From contig NZ_JBGCCT010000001.1 of assembly GCF_041260665.1 (NCBI RefSeq), forward strand, positions 310,001-374,000: 64,000 bases of DNA, in the 5' to 3' direction. Made by a program: the position numbers and the translations under genes. The notes beneath the pieces were generated by a model, which was given only the letters and a program-made list of their open reading frames with translations, was not told the origin of the DNA and did no database searches. Each line of letters begins with the position of its first letter. The stretch's first letter is position 1. Shown piece after piece: positions 1 through 7,324 of this stretch. This stretch comes from Catenulispora sp. GP43. Its GTDB lineage: Bacteria; Actinomycetota; Actinomycetes; Streptomycetales; Catenulisporaceae.

Positions 1-16
1 GGTGTCCATGGCCCGT

Positions 17-46
17 CATGCTAGTCCGGCATGCTAGTCCGGCATG
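17..46. repeat. Short tandem repeat, 13-bp unit
   Basis: Two exact head-to-tail copies of CATGCTAGTCCGG lie at 17-29 and 30-42, followed by the first four bases of a third copy. They sit in the non-coding lead-in to the RidA-like gene. No function is evident. Bases 1-91 otherwise show no gene that I can support. Confidence 0.8.
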
Positions 47-91
47 GATCTGATGCGAACAAATCGCTTCTGGCATCCCGGCTCACCGCCT

Positions 92-97
92 TAGTTT
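92..97 (+). promoter_or_regulatory. -10 box of a probable leaderless promoter
   Basis: TAGTTT lies exactly 6 nt before the ATG at 104, and no Shine-Dalgarno sequence precedes that ATG. A TAnnnT box at this distance puts the transcript start on or next to the start codon, the usual actinobacterial leaderless arrangement. No convincing -35 is seen. The inference is positional only. Confidence 0.45.
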
Positions 98-103
98 CGC
101 CGC

Positions 104-508
104 ATGACCGCTTTCACTCTCGACAACCCCGCCGGCGTCCCGAGCTCGCCGCGCAAGGCCTTCTCCAACGTCGCCGTGATCCCGCTCGGCGAGCGCACCC
201 TGCTGATGCTGGCCGGCCAGGTGGCCTGGGACGACGACCACCAGATCGTCGGCGCCGGCGACCTGCGCGCCCAGACCCGCCGTGTCATGGAGCTGATCGG
301 CCAGGTGCTGGCCGCGCACGGGGCGACCCTCGCGGACGTCGTCAGCCTCCGGACGTTCCTGACCGACATCTCCCACATCCGCGAGTACGGCGAGGCCCGC
401 AACGAGTGCTTCCAGGGCCTGCCCGCGCCGACCAGCACCACGGTCGAGGTCTCGTCGCTGTTCGTGCCGGAGGCGCTGATCGAGGTGGAGGCGACCGCCG
501 TCATCTGA
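104..508 (+). CDS. RidA/YjgF/YER057c/UK114-family protein
   Basis: This 134-residue product has the length and layout of the RidA family, which deaminates reactive enamine/imine intermediates from PLP enzymes and forms trimers with active sites between subunits. Visible family features are the G-x-V-A-W-D stretch near residue 40, the central helix with QTRRVMELIGQVLAAHGA, the D-V-V-S-L-R-T-F-L strand, and the C-terminal P-A-P-T-S-T-T-V-E-V and E-V-E-A-T-A-V segments. The usual catalytic Arg may be the one in the V-V-S-L-R strand. It is monocistronic and probably read from a leaderless transcript. Many subfamilies are not RidA in the strict sense, so the exact substrate is open. Confidence 0.88.
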   Translation: MTAFTLDNPAGVPSSPRKAFSNVAVIPLGERTLLMLAGQVAWDDDHQIVGAGDLRAQTRRVMELIGQVLAAHGATLADVVSLRTFLTDISHIREYGEARNECFQGLPAPTSTTVEVSSLFVPEALIEVEATAVI

Positions 509-571
509 CACCGATCCCCGGGGGAAACCGATTCGGGACCGTTTTCTCAGGTCAGCGACCCGCCACAGGCC

Positions 572-577
572 TATCCT
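572..577 (+). promoter_or_regulatory. -10 box of a probable leaderless promoter
   Basis: TATCCT ends 6 nt before the GTG start at 584. No ribosome binding site is visible, so this box both predicts a leaderless transcript and supports the GTG start. Confidence 0.5.
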
Positions 578-583
578 GGCTGG

Positions 584-1336
584 GTGCCATCGGTTCGAGT
601 CCGCGACATCGACGTCTACTACGAGATCCACGGCGACGGCCCGCCCCTGGTGTTGATCGGCGGCCTCGGTGTGGACCTCACCGTGTTCGCACCCTTCACC
701 GAGCGGCTGGCGCGCACCTTCCGAGTCCTCACCTTCGACAACCGCGGCGCCGGCCGCAGCGACAAGCCGGACGTCCCGTATTCGATCCCGATGATGGCCG
801 GGGACGTGGACGCGTTGATGGACGCGCTGAGCCTGTCCCGCGCCCACGTCGTCGGGGTGTCGATGGGCGGCCGGATCGCCATCGAGCTGGCCGCCGGCCG
901 CCCCGACCGCGTAGACCGCCTGGTGCTGGTCTCCACCGCGGCGACCGGGACCGGCCGATTGCGGATGTCGCTGCCGGCCCGGATCCTGGGGCTCGCGAAA
1001 CGCCTGCACCTGATACCCGGGGCGGGAGCGGTGCAGCGGCAGCCGCACTACGCGTACCAGCGTCAGGTCGCCGCCAGCACCTCGTACGACGGCGCCGACC
1101 AGCTGGACGCCATCGAGGCGCCCACGCTGATCCTGCACGGACGGCGCGACCGCAGCGTGCGGCCGGCCGCGGCGCTGGCCACGCGGGTCGGCATCCGCGA
1201 CTCCGAGATCGAGTTCTTCCGCGGCGGCCACATGTTCTTCCTGCTGACGCAGCGGGACGAGGCCGCGGCGCGGATCGAGGACTTCCTCCAGGACTGGCGC
1301 GACCGGCACTGGCCGTCGAATGCGGCGCAGATTTAA
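584..1336 (+). CDS. Alpha/beta-hydrolase fold protein
   Basis: A 250-residue cytosolic alpha/beta hydrolase. The oxyanion segment follows G-G-L-G near residue 27. The strand L-T-F-D-N-R-G-A-G-R-S-D near residue 50 is typical of the 3-oxoadipate enol-lactonase/esterase branch. The nucleophile elbow G-V-S-M-G-G places Ser at about residue 93. The acid is probably Asp in H-G-R-R-D-R-S, and the His is in G-G-H-M-F-F near the C-terminus. The lid region is short, so the product is somewhat smaller than most relatives. The GTG start is chosen because a -10 box lies 6 nt upstream. It has no operon partners and its substrate cannot be read from the sequence. Confidence 0.85.
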   Translation: MPSVRVRDIDVYYEIHGDGPPLVLIGGLGVDLTVFAPFTERLARTFRVLTFDNRGAGRSDKPDVPYSIPMMAGDVDALMDALSLSRAHVVGVSMGGRIAIELAAGRPDRVDRLVLVSTAATGTGRLRMSLPARILGLAKRLHLIPGAGAVQRQPHYAYQRQVAASTSYDGADQLDAIEAPTLILHGRRDRSVRPAAALATRVGIRDSEIEFFRGGHMFFLLTQRDEAAARIEDFLQDWRDRHWPSNAAQI

Positions 1337-1349
1337 GCCGTCACGGGAT

Positions 1350-1385
1350 CAGTAGCCAGTACAGATTCAGCAACCAGTACAGATC
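1350..1385. repeat. Imperfect tandem 18-bp repeat
   Basis: Copies at 1350-1367 and 1368-1385 agree at 15 of 18 positions and share the core CCAGTACAGAT. They fill the gap between the convergent hydrolase gene and the TetR gene and abut the TetR stop codon. They do not form a strong hairpin, so a terminator role is doubtful. Confidence 0.7.
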
Positions 1386-2023
1386 TAGCGCACCAGCCCC
1401 ACCGCCGCCCGCAATCCCTTCACGAACCGGGTCGGCTCGTACCTCCCCGGATCGGTGAGCACCAGCCGCGCGGCCATCTCCGCGAGCGTCACCACGGTGT
1501 GCGCGATCAGCTCCGGATCGAGATCGGCCGGAGCGTCGAAGGTTTGCGTGATCCAGCGGCCCAGCTCCTCCGCCGAGGCCAGCACCAGTCCCCGCGCCTC
1601 TTCCCGTGCCGCGTTGAACTGCGGCGGCATGTCGGCCATCGGCAGCACGACGCAGGACCACCGCTCCGGCGCCTCCCGGACCGCCGCCAGGAAGCCGTCG
1701 AGCGCGTCGGCCAGGACATCGGCCGGATGCGCTCCGGCCTTCAATCCCTTGCGCAGCGCCGGCAGCAGGCCCACCAACTGCTCCAACGCCGCCTGCTGCT
1801 CGCGCTTAAGGAGTTCCCCCAGCAGCGTCTCCCTGTTCGGGAACACTCCGTAGACCACAGGCTTGGTGACCCCGGCAGCTGCCGCCACCGCCTCCATCGT
1901 CACCGCGGCGTGGCCGTCCCGGACCACGATGCGCAGCGCGGCGTCCAGCAACTCCCTGCGACGCTGCTCGATCGGCACCCGCGGCGCGTACTCGCGCCGC
2001 CGCCGTCCGTTCTCCGTCGCCAC
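1385..2023 (-). CDS. TetR-family transcriptional regulator
   Basis: The 212-residue protein starts with a basic stretch followed by a typical TetR DNA-binding domain (about residues 18-65): R-R-R-E-L-L-D-A-A-L-R-I, then V-T-M-E-A-V-A-A-A-A-G-V-T-K-P-V-V-Y-G-V-F and N-R-E-T-L. The rest is the all-helical ligand and dimer domain. The frame is open further upstream, but the GTG at 2023 is preferred because the TetR domain begins just after it and the upstream stretch runs through the operator and into the divergent gene. It is transcribed away from the MpaB-family gene, and palindromes between them suggest that it represses both. The ligand is unknown. Confidence 0.88.
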   Translation of the reverse strand: MATENGRRRREYAPRVPIEQRRRELLDAALRIVVRDGHAAVTMEAVAAAAGVTKPVVYGVFPNRETLLGELLKREQQAALEQLVGLLPALRKGLKAGAHPADVLADALDGFLAAVREAPERWSCVVLPMADMPPQFNAAREEARGLVLASAEELGRWITQTFDAPADLDPELIAHTVVTLAEMAARLVLTDPGRYEPTRFVKGLRAAVGLVR

Positions 2024-2041
2024 ACCCGGCCCCTTTACAAA

Positions 2042-2077
2042 GCTACGCCCGCGTAGCATATTGCTACGCGCCGGTAG
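2042..2077. promoter_or_regulatory. Palindromic operator cluster, probably for the TetR regulator
   Basis: Overlapping inverted repeats lie in the 91-bp gap between the divergent TetR and MpaB-family genes. GCTACG-N4-CGTAGC is at 2042-2057. CGTAGC-N5-GCTACG is at 2052-2068. CTAC-N6-GTAG is at 2064-2077. The shared half-site is GCTACG. TetR dimers normally bind such sites near their own promoter, so autoregulation plus control of the neighbour is the simplest reading. Confidence 0.75.
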
Positions 2078-2114
2078 TAATTCCCGGCGTCCACTGTATA
2101 AGGAGGCACACCCG

Positions 2115-3125
2115 ATGCCCCACCCCAGCGCCGAGGACGTCCCCGTCTCCCCCGACCGCGGACCGCTGCGCAGCCTCGACAACGGCTTCTTCGGCCCGGA
2201 CTCGGTGAGCTGGAAGGTCTGGACGTCGCCGACCTCGCTGATCGGATTCCAGCGCGCCGTGGTACTCGAGCACTTCGATCCCCCGCTGGCCGCCGCGGTC
2301 GCCGACAGCGGCGGCATCTATGAGGACCCGCACGGCCGCCTCGACCAGACGCTCGCCTACTTCCTCACAGTGGCCGTCGGCGACAGCCGCACCGTGATTC
2401 AGGCCGCCGAATTCCTGATGCGTGTCCACGCTAAGACCACAGGCGTGGAGCCCATAGCGGGGAAACGCTACAGCGCCAACAACCCGGAGTCCCAGCTGTG
2501 GATTCACATAACGGGATGGCACAGCGTCCTGAAGTGTTACGAGCTCTATGGTCCCGGCCGCTTGTCCAAAGCCGACGAGGACCGTTACTGGGCCGAGTGT
2601 CGCGTCGCCGCCGAGCTCCAGACCTGCGATCCCGCAGACGTCCCGCGCAATCGGGAAGAAGTGAAGGCGTACTTCGAGAAGGTGCGACCTCAGCTGTGTT
2701 CCTCAGAGCGTGCGCACCGCGGGATGCACTATCTGCTCTACCCGCCCTTCAAGAAGGTGGGCTTCCGCATCTGGGCCGCATCCCGTTTCACGGCGATCCT
2801 GAGCATCCATTCGCTGCCTACCTGGATGCGTCGCACAGGCGGTTTCCACCAGTGGCGGCTCATAGACTTCGGCATCCGTATAGCGCGACCGTTCATCCGC
2901 ATAGGAACGCGTATCGCTAAGGTGCCGCGCGTCGGGATCACAGTCATCGCTCCGGTCGCCCCGGTCACCGGCAAAGTCCTGCGGCAGCACTACAGATCAG
3001 CGCCACCGCAGGACTCGGCGATCGTCACTCCGGCGCGGGCCCGCGAACTCCACGGGACGATGGGCTCACGCCGCGCCGATCAGCAGGCTGTCCCCGGAGC
3101 CGGCGGCGCCGCGTTGACGATGTAG
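2115..3125 (+). CDS. MpaB-family (DUF2236) oxygenase-like protein
   Basis: A 336-residue protein of the oxygenase MpaB / DUF2236 family, whose founding relatives are haem proteins including latex-clearing protein and the fungal MpaB. Hallmarks are G-P-D-S-V-S-W-K-V at the start, a P-T-S-L-I-G-F-Q-R-A segment, H-A-K-T-T-G, the helix L-W-I-H-I-T-G-W-H-S-V and a later E-R-A-H-R-G-M-H-Y. The histidines in the last three are candidate haem or catalytic ligands. The ATG at 2115 follows a perfect AAGGAGG at 2100-2106. TetR/MpaB pairs are common in actinobacteria, but the physiological substrate is generally unknown. Its 3' end overlaps the convergent peptidase gene by 46 bp. Confidence 0.82.
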   Translation: MPHPSAEDVPVSPDRGPLRSLDNGFFGPDSVSWKVWTSPTSLIGFQRAVVLEHFDPPLAAAVADSGGIYEDPHGRLDQTLAYFLTVAVGDSRTVIQAAEFLMRVHAKTTGVEPIAGKRYSANNPESQLWIHITGWHSVLKCYELYGPGRLSKADEDRYWAECRVAAELQTCDPADVPRNREEVKAYFEKVRPQLCSSERAHRGMHYLLYPPFKKVGFRIWAASRFTAILSIHSLPTWMRRTGGFHQWRLIDFGIRIARPFIRIGTRIAKVPRVGITVIAPVAPVTGKVLRQHYRSAPPQDSAIVTPARARELHGTMGSRRADQQAVPGAGGAALTM

Positions 3126-4594
3126 TCGTCGACGTGCGCGTCCAGACATGGCGATCCGTTGCCGCCATAAGCGGTGTGGCCATGCGACTCCGACGTGAGA
3201 AGGACTCCGTTCGCCAAGGAGTTCGCGACATGGACACCCCACTGGTAGGGCGTGATCGGGTCGCCGATCGAGGAGACCACCAGGATCGGCGGCGCGCCGG
3301 GGGCCCGGACGACATGCGGGAGATCGGTGGTCGGCCAGGACCCACAGGGCAACGCCATCGTCGCGCGCTCGGCGCCGAGGTGCGGCGACGCGGCTTCAGA
3401 GGCAGCCAGGAGCGATCGGTAGCCGGCCGTTCCGCTCGGCCACGGCCGATCGGTGCAGAACAGCGCGACGTTGTCTTGGAACCCGGCGGCGTAGCCGGTC
3501 GCGGCTCCAGACGATCCGGACGCTCCCAGAGTGCGGCTGTTCCACAGGTCTGCCAGGCCCAGGATCTGAGTTCCGTCTCCATTGGCGGCGGCCGAGAGCG
3601 CGGGACTGGTGAGCGCGTAAAAGGCTCCCGGCGCTACAGAGTTGAGGCGCAATGCCGACGCCAACTCGGCCGGGCCCACCGTGCGCGTGGTGCCCTGAGC
3701 CGGCAGCGGCGCCGTCTTCACCTGCTGCTGGAGCTTGTCGATCAAGGCCATGATGCCGGCCGAGGTCGGAGCCGGACAGGTGACGCCGGCAGTCGTGTTG
3801 CAGACGTCGGCGTAATGCTGGAGTTCACTCTCCTCGGACACCGCGCCTTGCACCGTAGCCTGGGTAGCGGTGAGAGACGGGTCGAAGATGCCGTCGAGCG
3901 TCATGGTCCTGATGCGGTCCGGGAACATCTCGGCATAGATGAGCCCCTGGTAGGAGCCGTAGGAGTAGCCGAAGTAGTTCATCTTGCTGTCGCCGAGCAG
4001 CGCCCGCAGGATGTCCATGTCCCGAGCGTTCGCGACCGACCCGAGCTGACCCAGCAGACCGGGCGCCGAGTTGGCGCGGCAGCCCGCCGTGAGCTCCCGC
4101 CCGGCCGCGACCAGGGCCGAGACGCCCCGTTGCGTGGACGGCGCGGGATCCAGATGCGTGAAGGCATCGATCGCCGCGGTGTCCCCGCAGGTCAACGTGG
4201 GGTCACTGCCCTCGATCCCGCGCCGGTCCCACGAGACCACGTCGAAGTCCGCCTGCACCGACGCGCCCATCGACGACACGTCCCCCGGCAGGTCCGTCAG
4301 CCCTGAATCGCCGGGCCCGCCCGGGTCGAGGATCAGGCTCCCGACACGATGGGCCGGATCGCCGGCCGGCTTCTTGATCACCGGAAGCCGGAAGTCCCCC
4401 GCTCCGGGCCGCCCGTAGTCGCGCGGCACGACGAAGGTCGCGCACTCGAACCCCGGGATCCCCGCACACGGCTGCCAATCCAGCCGTTGTCCGTAGTATC
4501 CCGCGAGCGGTTCCGCCGCCGTCGCCGCCGCGGGCGCCGCCATCCCGGCCACGACCAGAGCGATCGCCCCGAGCGCTGCCAAATGTCTTCGCAT
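3080..4594 (-). CDS. Secreted alpha/beta-hydrolase peptidase with TAP-like C-terminal domain
   Basis: A 504-residue exported enzyme related to Streptomyces tripeptidyl aminopeptidase (TAP/SlpD-E type). Residues 1-27 form a signal peptide ending near A-T-A-A-E. The fold shows L-D-P-G-G-P-G-D-S-G (oxyanion region), D-V-V-S-W-D-R-R-G, the nucleophile motif G-Y-S-Y-G-S and the C-terminal TAP-like domain with S-S-I-G-D-P-I-T-P (acid) and S-H-G-H-T-A-Y-G-G (His). Cysteines near both ends suggest disulphides. It starts with ATG after GGGGAGG. The last 46 bp overlap the MpaB-family gene tail to tail. It probably trims peptides outside the cell, but its specificity cannot be told from the sequence. 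Confidence 0.87.
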   Translation of the reverse strand: MRRHLAALGAIALVVAGMAAPAAATAAEPLAGYYGQRLDWQPCAGIPGFECATFVVPRDYGRPGAGDFRLPVIKKPAGDPAHRVGSLILDPGGPGDSGLTDLPGDVSSMGASVQADFDVVSWDRRGIEGSDPTLTCGDTAAIDAFTHLDPAPSTQRGVSALVAAGRELTAGCRANSAPGLLGQLGSVANARDMDILRALLGDSKMNYFGYSYGSYQGLIYAEMFPDRIRTMTLDGIFDPSLTATQATVQGAVSEESELQHYADVCNTTAGVTCPAPTSAGIMALIDKLQQQVKTAPLPAQGTTRTVGPAELASALRLNSVAPGAFYALTSPALSAAANGDGTQILGLADLWNSRTLGASGSSGAATGYAAGFQDNVALFCTDRPWPSGTAGYRSLLAASEAASPHLGAERATMALPCGSWPTTDLPHVVRAPGAPPILVVSSIGDPITPYQWGVHVANSLANGVLLTSESHGHTAYGGNGSPCLDAHVDDYIVNAAPPAPGTAC

Positions 4595-4755
4595 GTCCGC
4601 CTCCCCGTGTCACGCGGTCGGCGAACGCCGGCCGCCGGGAGACAGGACGAGGTGGATTTCCACGGCCGTTGCGACCGTTACCGGATCGAGACACCGGCGT
4701 TACGGAGTGCGATGATCTTCGGGGCCGTGCGGATGCGCCGGAACCGGCGGGCGTT

Positions 4756-5205
4756 TCAGCCCTGCGCCTGCAGCCGGTCCAGCTCGATGGCCTTCCGCAA
4801 CGCCTTGCGCGCGCGGGACCGGTCTCGCGCGTCGTTGTACGCCAGGGACAGCCGGTACCAGCCCCGCCAGTTCTCCGGATCAGCCTCGACCTCGGCCTTG
4901 CGCTGCTCGAAGATCTCGTCGGCGGCCTTCAGATCGGGCCGGCCGGAGGGCCGCCGCGGGATCTCCTCCGTGGGCCACAGGCCCTCGGCCTCCAGCCGGG
5001 TCCCGAGGCGCGAAGAGGCGTTGCCCATCCGCACCTCGGTGACCACGAACCAGACACCCACCACCGGCAGCATCAGCACGCCGATCCCGAACAGCACCAG
5101 CACCGGCTTGCCGGTCGCCACCAGCCACACCCCGCGCTGGACGGCCAGCAGCAGGTAGAAACACAGGATGACGACCAGGATCAGGGCCGTGGTGCGGTTG
5201 CGCAT
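4756..5205 (-). CDS. Small membrane protein with C-terminal TPR-like motif
   Basis: A 149-residue protein. Two hydrophobic helices (about residues 7-27 and 35-57) are followed by a cytosolic part containing one TPR-like helical pair: W-R-G-W-Y-R-L-S-L-A-Y-N-D-A, then R-A-R-K-A-L-R-K-A-I-E-L-D. It lies 30 bp downstream of dapB on the same strand and is probably the last gene of the rpsO-pnp-peptidase-dapB transcript. A similar small membrane protein after dapB is, as I recall, found in Streptomyces. No enzymatic motif is visible; a scaffolding role would be a guess. Confidence 0.75.
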   Translation of the reverse strand: MRNRTTALILVVILCFYLLLAVQRGVWLVATGKPVLVLFGIGVLMLPVVGVWFVVTEVRMGNASSRLGTRLEAEGLWPTEEIPRRPSGRPDLKAADEIFEQRKAEVEADPENWRGWYRLSLAYNDARDRSRARKALRKAIELDRLQAQG

Positions 5206-5235
5206 GAGCGGTGTGCCTATCGGGGTCTTTGCGAT

Positions 5236-6003
5236 CTAAAGGTCCAGCAACGCGTCCAGGCCGACGGTCAGGCCGGCCGGCAGCGTACCGGTCTTCTTGC
5301 AGGCCAGCACCACGCCCGGCATGAACGAGGCGCGGTCCAGCGAGTCGTGCCGGATGGTCAGGGTCTCCCCGACGGTGCCGAGCAGGACCTCCTGGTGCGC
5401 GATCAGGCCGCGCAGCCGGATCGAGTGCACCGGGATGCTCTCGACCGCTGCGCCCCGAGCACCCTCGAGGCCGGTCTTCGTCGCGTCGGGCATCGGCGCG
5501 CTGCCGGCCGCGGCACGGGCCTCGGCGACCAGCTCCGCGGTGCGGGTCGCGGTGCCCGAGGGCGCGTCGACCTTGTCCGGGTGGTGCAGCTCGACGATCT
5601 CCACGCTCTCGAAGTACGGCGCCGCGGTGGCCGCGAACCGCATCATCAGCACCGCGCCGATGGAGAAGTTCGGGGCGACCAGGACGCGCACGTCAGTCCC
5701 GTGCAGCAGCGCGCGGACCTGCTCCTGCCGGGCCTCGTCGAAGCCCGAGGTGCCGACCACGACGTTGATCCCGTTCCGGACGCAGAACTCGATGTTCTGC
5801 ATGGTCACGCCGGGGTGGGTGAAGTCGACCGCGATCTCGGCGCCGGCCTCGACCGCGCGCTGCGGGTCGTCGTCGACGTCGATCTGCGCGACCAGGTCCA
5901 GGCCCGGCGCGTCCAGCACGGCACGGCAGACGGCCTGCCCCATCCGGCCGGCCGCCCCGAACACCGCGACCTTCACGACCGACTGCCCCAGAGCGGCTGT
6001 CAT
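5236..6003 (-). CDS. dapB: 4-hydroxy-tetrahydrodipicolinate reductase
   Basis: DapB reduces the dihydrodipicolinate precursor with NAD(P)H in the diaminopimelate/lysine pathway in the cytosol. The 255-residue protein has the nucleotide-binding V-A-V-F-G-A-A-G-R-M-G-Q, the V-D-F-T-H-P and V-V-V-G-T-S-G-F strands, the catalytic segment E-L-H-H-P-D-K-V-D-A-P-S-G-T-A and the C-terminal S-F-M-P-G-V. The ATG at 6003 overlaps the upstream stop as ATGA, which implies translational coupling. A GTG eight codons further in would give the shorter N-terminus commonly seen in the family. It supplies diaminopimelate for peptidoglycan. Confidence 0.96.
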   Translation of the reverse strand: MTAALGQSVVKVAVFGAAGRMGQAVCRAVLDAPGLDLVAQIDVDDDPQRAVEAGAEIAVDFTHPGVTMQNIEFCVRNGINVVVGTSGFDEARQEQVRALLHGTDVRVLVAPNFSIGAVLMMRFAATAAPYFESVEIVELHHPDKVDAPSGTATRTAELVAEARAAAGSAPMPDATKTGLEGARGAAVESIPVHSIRLRGLIAHQEVLLGTVGETLTIRHDSLDRASFMPGVVLACKKTGTLPAGLTVGLDALLDL

Positions 6004-7319
6004 GCCAGTGCCCCTTCGAACGATGAAGCGTCCTGGTAGTCGCCGATGACCGCGATCGCCGGGGGCCGCCGCAGGAACTCCTCGGCGACCTCCTTGACGT
6101 CCTGCAGCGTCACCGACTCGACCCGCCCCAGCAGCTCCTCGATGGTGAGGTGCTCGCCGTAGACGAGTTCGTTCTTCCCGATCCGGGTCATCTGCGACCC
6201 GGTGTCCTCCAGCGAGAGCACCGTGGAGCCGCGCACCTGGCCGATGCCCCGGCGCAGCTCCTCCTCGGTGACGCCGCCGTCGGCGACCTTGGCGACCTCG
6301 TCGCGGCAGATCTTCAGCACCTCGGTGAAGTTCTCCGGCTGGCAGCCGGCGTACACCCCGAACATGCCGCAGTCGGCGTGGTGCGAGGAGAAGCTGTAGA
6401 CCGAGTAGGCCAGTCCGCGCTTCTCCCGGACCTCCTGGAACAGCCGTGAGGACATGCCGCCGCCGAGGATGGTGGACAGGATGCCCAGCGGGTAGCGGCG
6501 GCGGTCGTTGCGGGCCACGCCCGGCACGCCGAGCACGACGTGCGTCTGCTCGGTCTGCTTGGACACCAGGCGCAGGCCCGAGTGCGCGGCCCCGCAGTCG
6601 CCGCCGATGCGCGGCACGACCGGCTGCCGGTCGGCGTCCCGGACCCCGCGGGCCTGGGCGAACGCCGCGTCCACCAGGGCCACCACCACGTCGTGGTCCA
6701 GATTGCCGGCCGCCGAGACCACCAGGTGGTCGTCGGTGTAGTGGGAGTGGTAGTACTCGGCGATCGCGTCCCGGGTCAGGGCGTTGACCGACTCCGCCGA
6801 GCCCAGGATCGGCCGGCCGAGCGGGGAGTCGCCGAGCAGCGCGTAGGCGAACTCGTCGTGGATCTGGTCGGCCGGCTCGTCCTCGGTCATCGCCATCTCC
6901 TCGAGGATGACGTTGCGCTCGGAGGCGACGTCCTCGGGGCGGATGAGCGCGGAGGTGACCAGGTCGCAGATCACGTCGATGGCCAGCGGCAGGTCGGTGT
7001 CGAGCACGCGCGCGTAATAGCACGTGTACTCCTTGGCGGTGAAGGCGTTCATCTCGCCGCCGACCGCGTCGATCGCCGCCGAGATGTCCAGCGCCGACCG
7101 CTTCGCCGTGCCCTTGAAGAGCAGGTGCTCCAGGTAGTGCGTGGCGCCGGACTCCTCGGCGTGCTCGTCGCGCGAGCCGATGCCGGTCCAGATGCCGAAC
7201 GTCACAGACCGAACGGATGGCATGGTCTCCGTGACCACGCGCAAACCGCCGGGCAGGACGGTGCGGCGCACAGTGCCGCTGCCGTTCTGCCCGGCGATCA
7301 GGGTCTCAGCCGGGTTCAA
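6000..7319 (-). CDS. M16-family zinc metallopeptidase
   Basis: A 439-residue pitrilysin/insulinase-fold peptidase. The inverted zinc motif HxxEH is present as H-Y-L-E-H in G-A-T-H-Y-L-E-H-L-L-F-K-G-T near residue 80. The third ligand is expected in the E-x6-E region that follows the M-N-A-F-T-A-K-E-Y-T-C-Y-Y strand. The second half repeats the fold with the R/Y pair region G-L-A-Y-S-V-Y-S-F. The size fits the bacterial one-chain, homodimeric type. It starts 5 bp after the pnp stop and overlaps dapB by 4 bp. The pnp-M16-dapB order is conserved in actinobacteria, but its cellular substrate is not known. Confidence 0.93.
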   Translation of the reverse strand: MNPAETLIAGQNGSGTVRRTVLPGGLRVVTETMPSVRSVTFGIWTGIGSRDEHAEESGATHYLEHLLFKGTAKRSALDISAAIDAVGGEMNAFTAKEYTCYYARVLDTDLPLAIDVICDLVTSALIRPEDVASERNVILEEMAMTEDEPADQIHDEFAYALLGDSPLGRPILGSAESVNALTRDAIAEYYHSHYTDDHLVVSAAGNLDHDVVVALVDAAFAQARGVRDADRQPVVPRIGGDCGAAHSGLRLVSKQTEQTHVVLGVPGVARNDRRRYPLGILSTILGGGMSSRLFQEVREKRGLAYSVYSFSSHHADCGMFGVYAGCQPENFTEVLKICRDEVAKVADGGVTEEELRRGIGQVRGSTVLSLEDTGSQMTRIGKNELVYGEHLTIEELLGRVESVTLQDVKEVAEEFLRRPPAIAVIGDYQDASSFEGALA

Positions 7320-7324
7320 GAGGA

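Noticed and set aside
2024-2317. N-terminal extension of the TetR protein by 98 residues
   Set aside because: It would run through the operator and the first 200 bp of the divergent MpaB-family gene. The TetR domain begins directly after the GTG at 2023.
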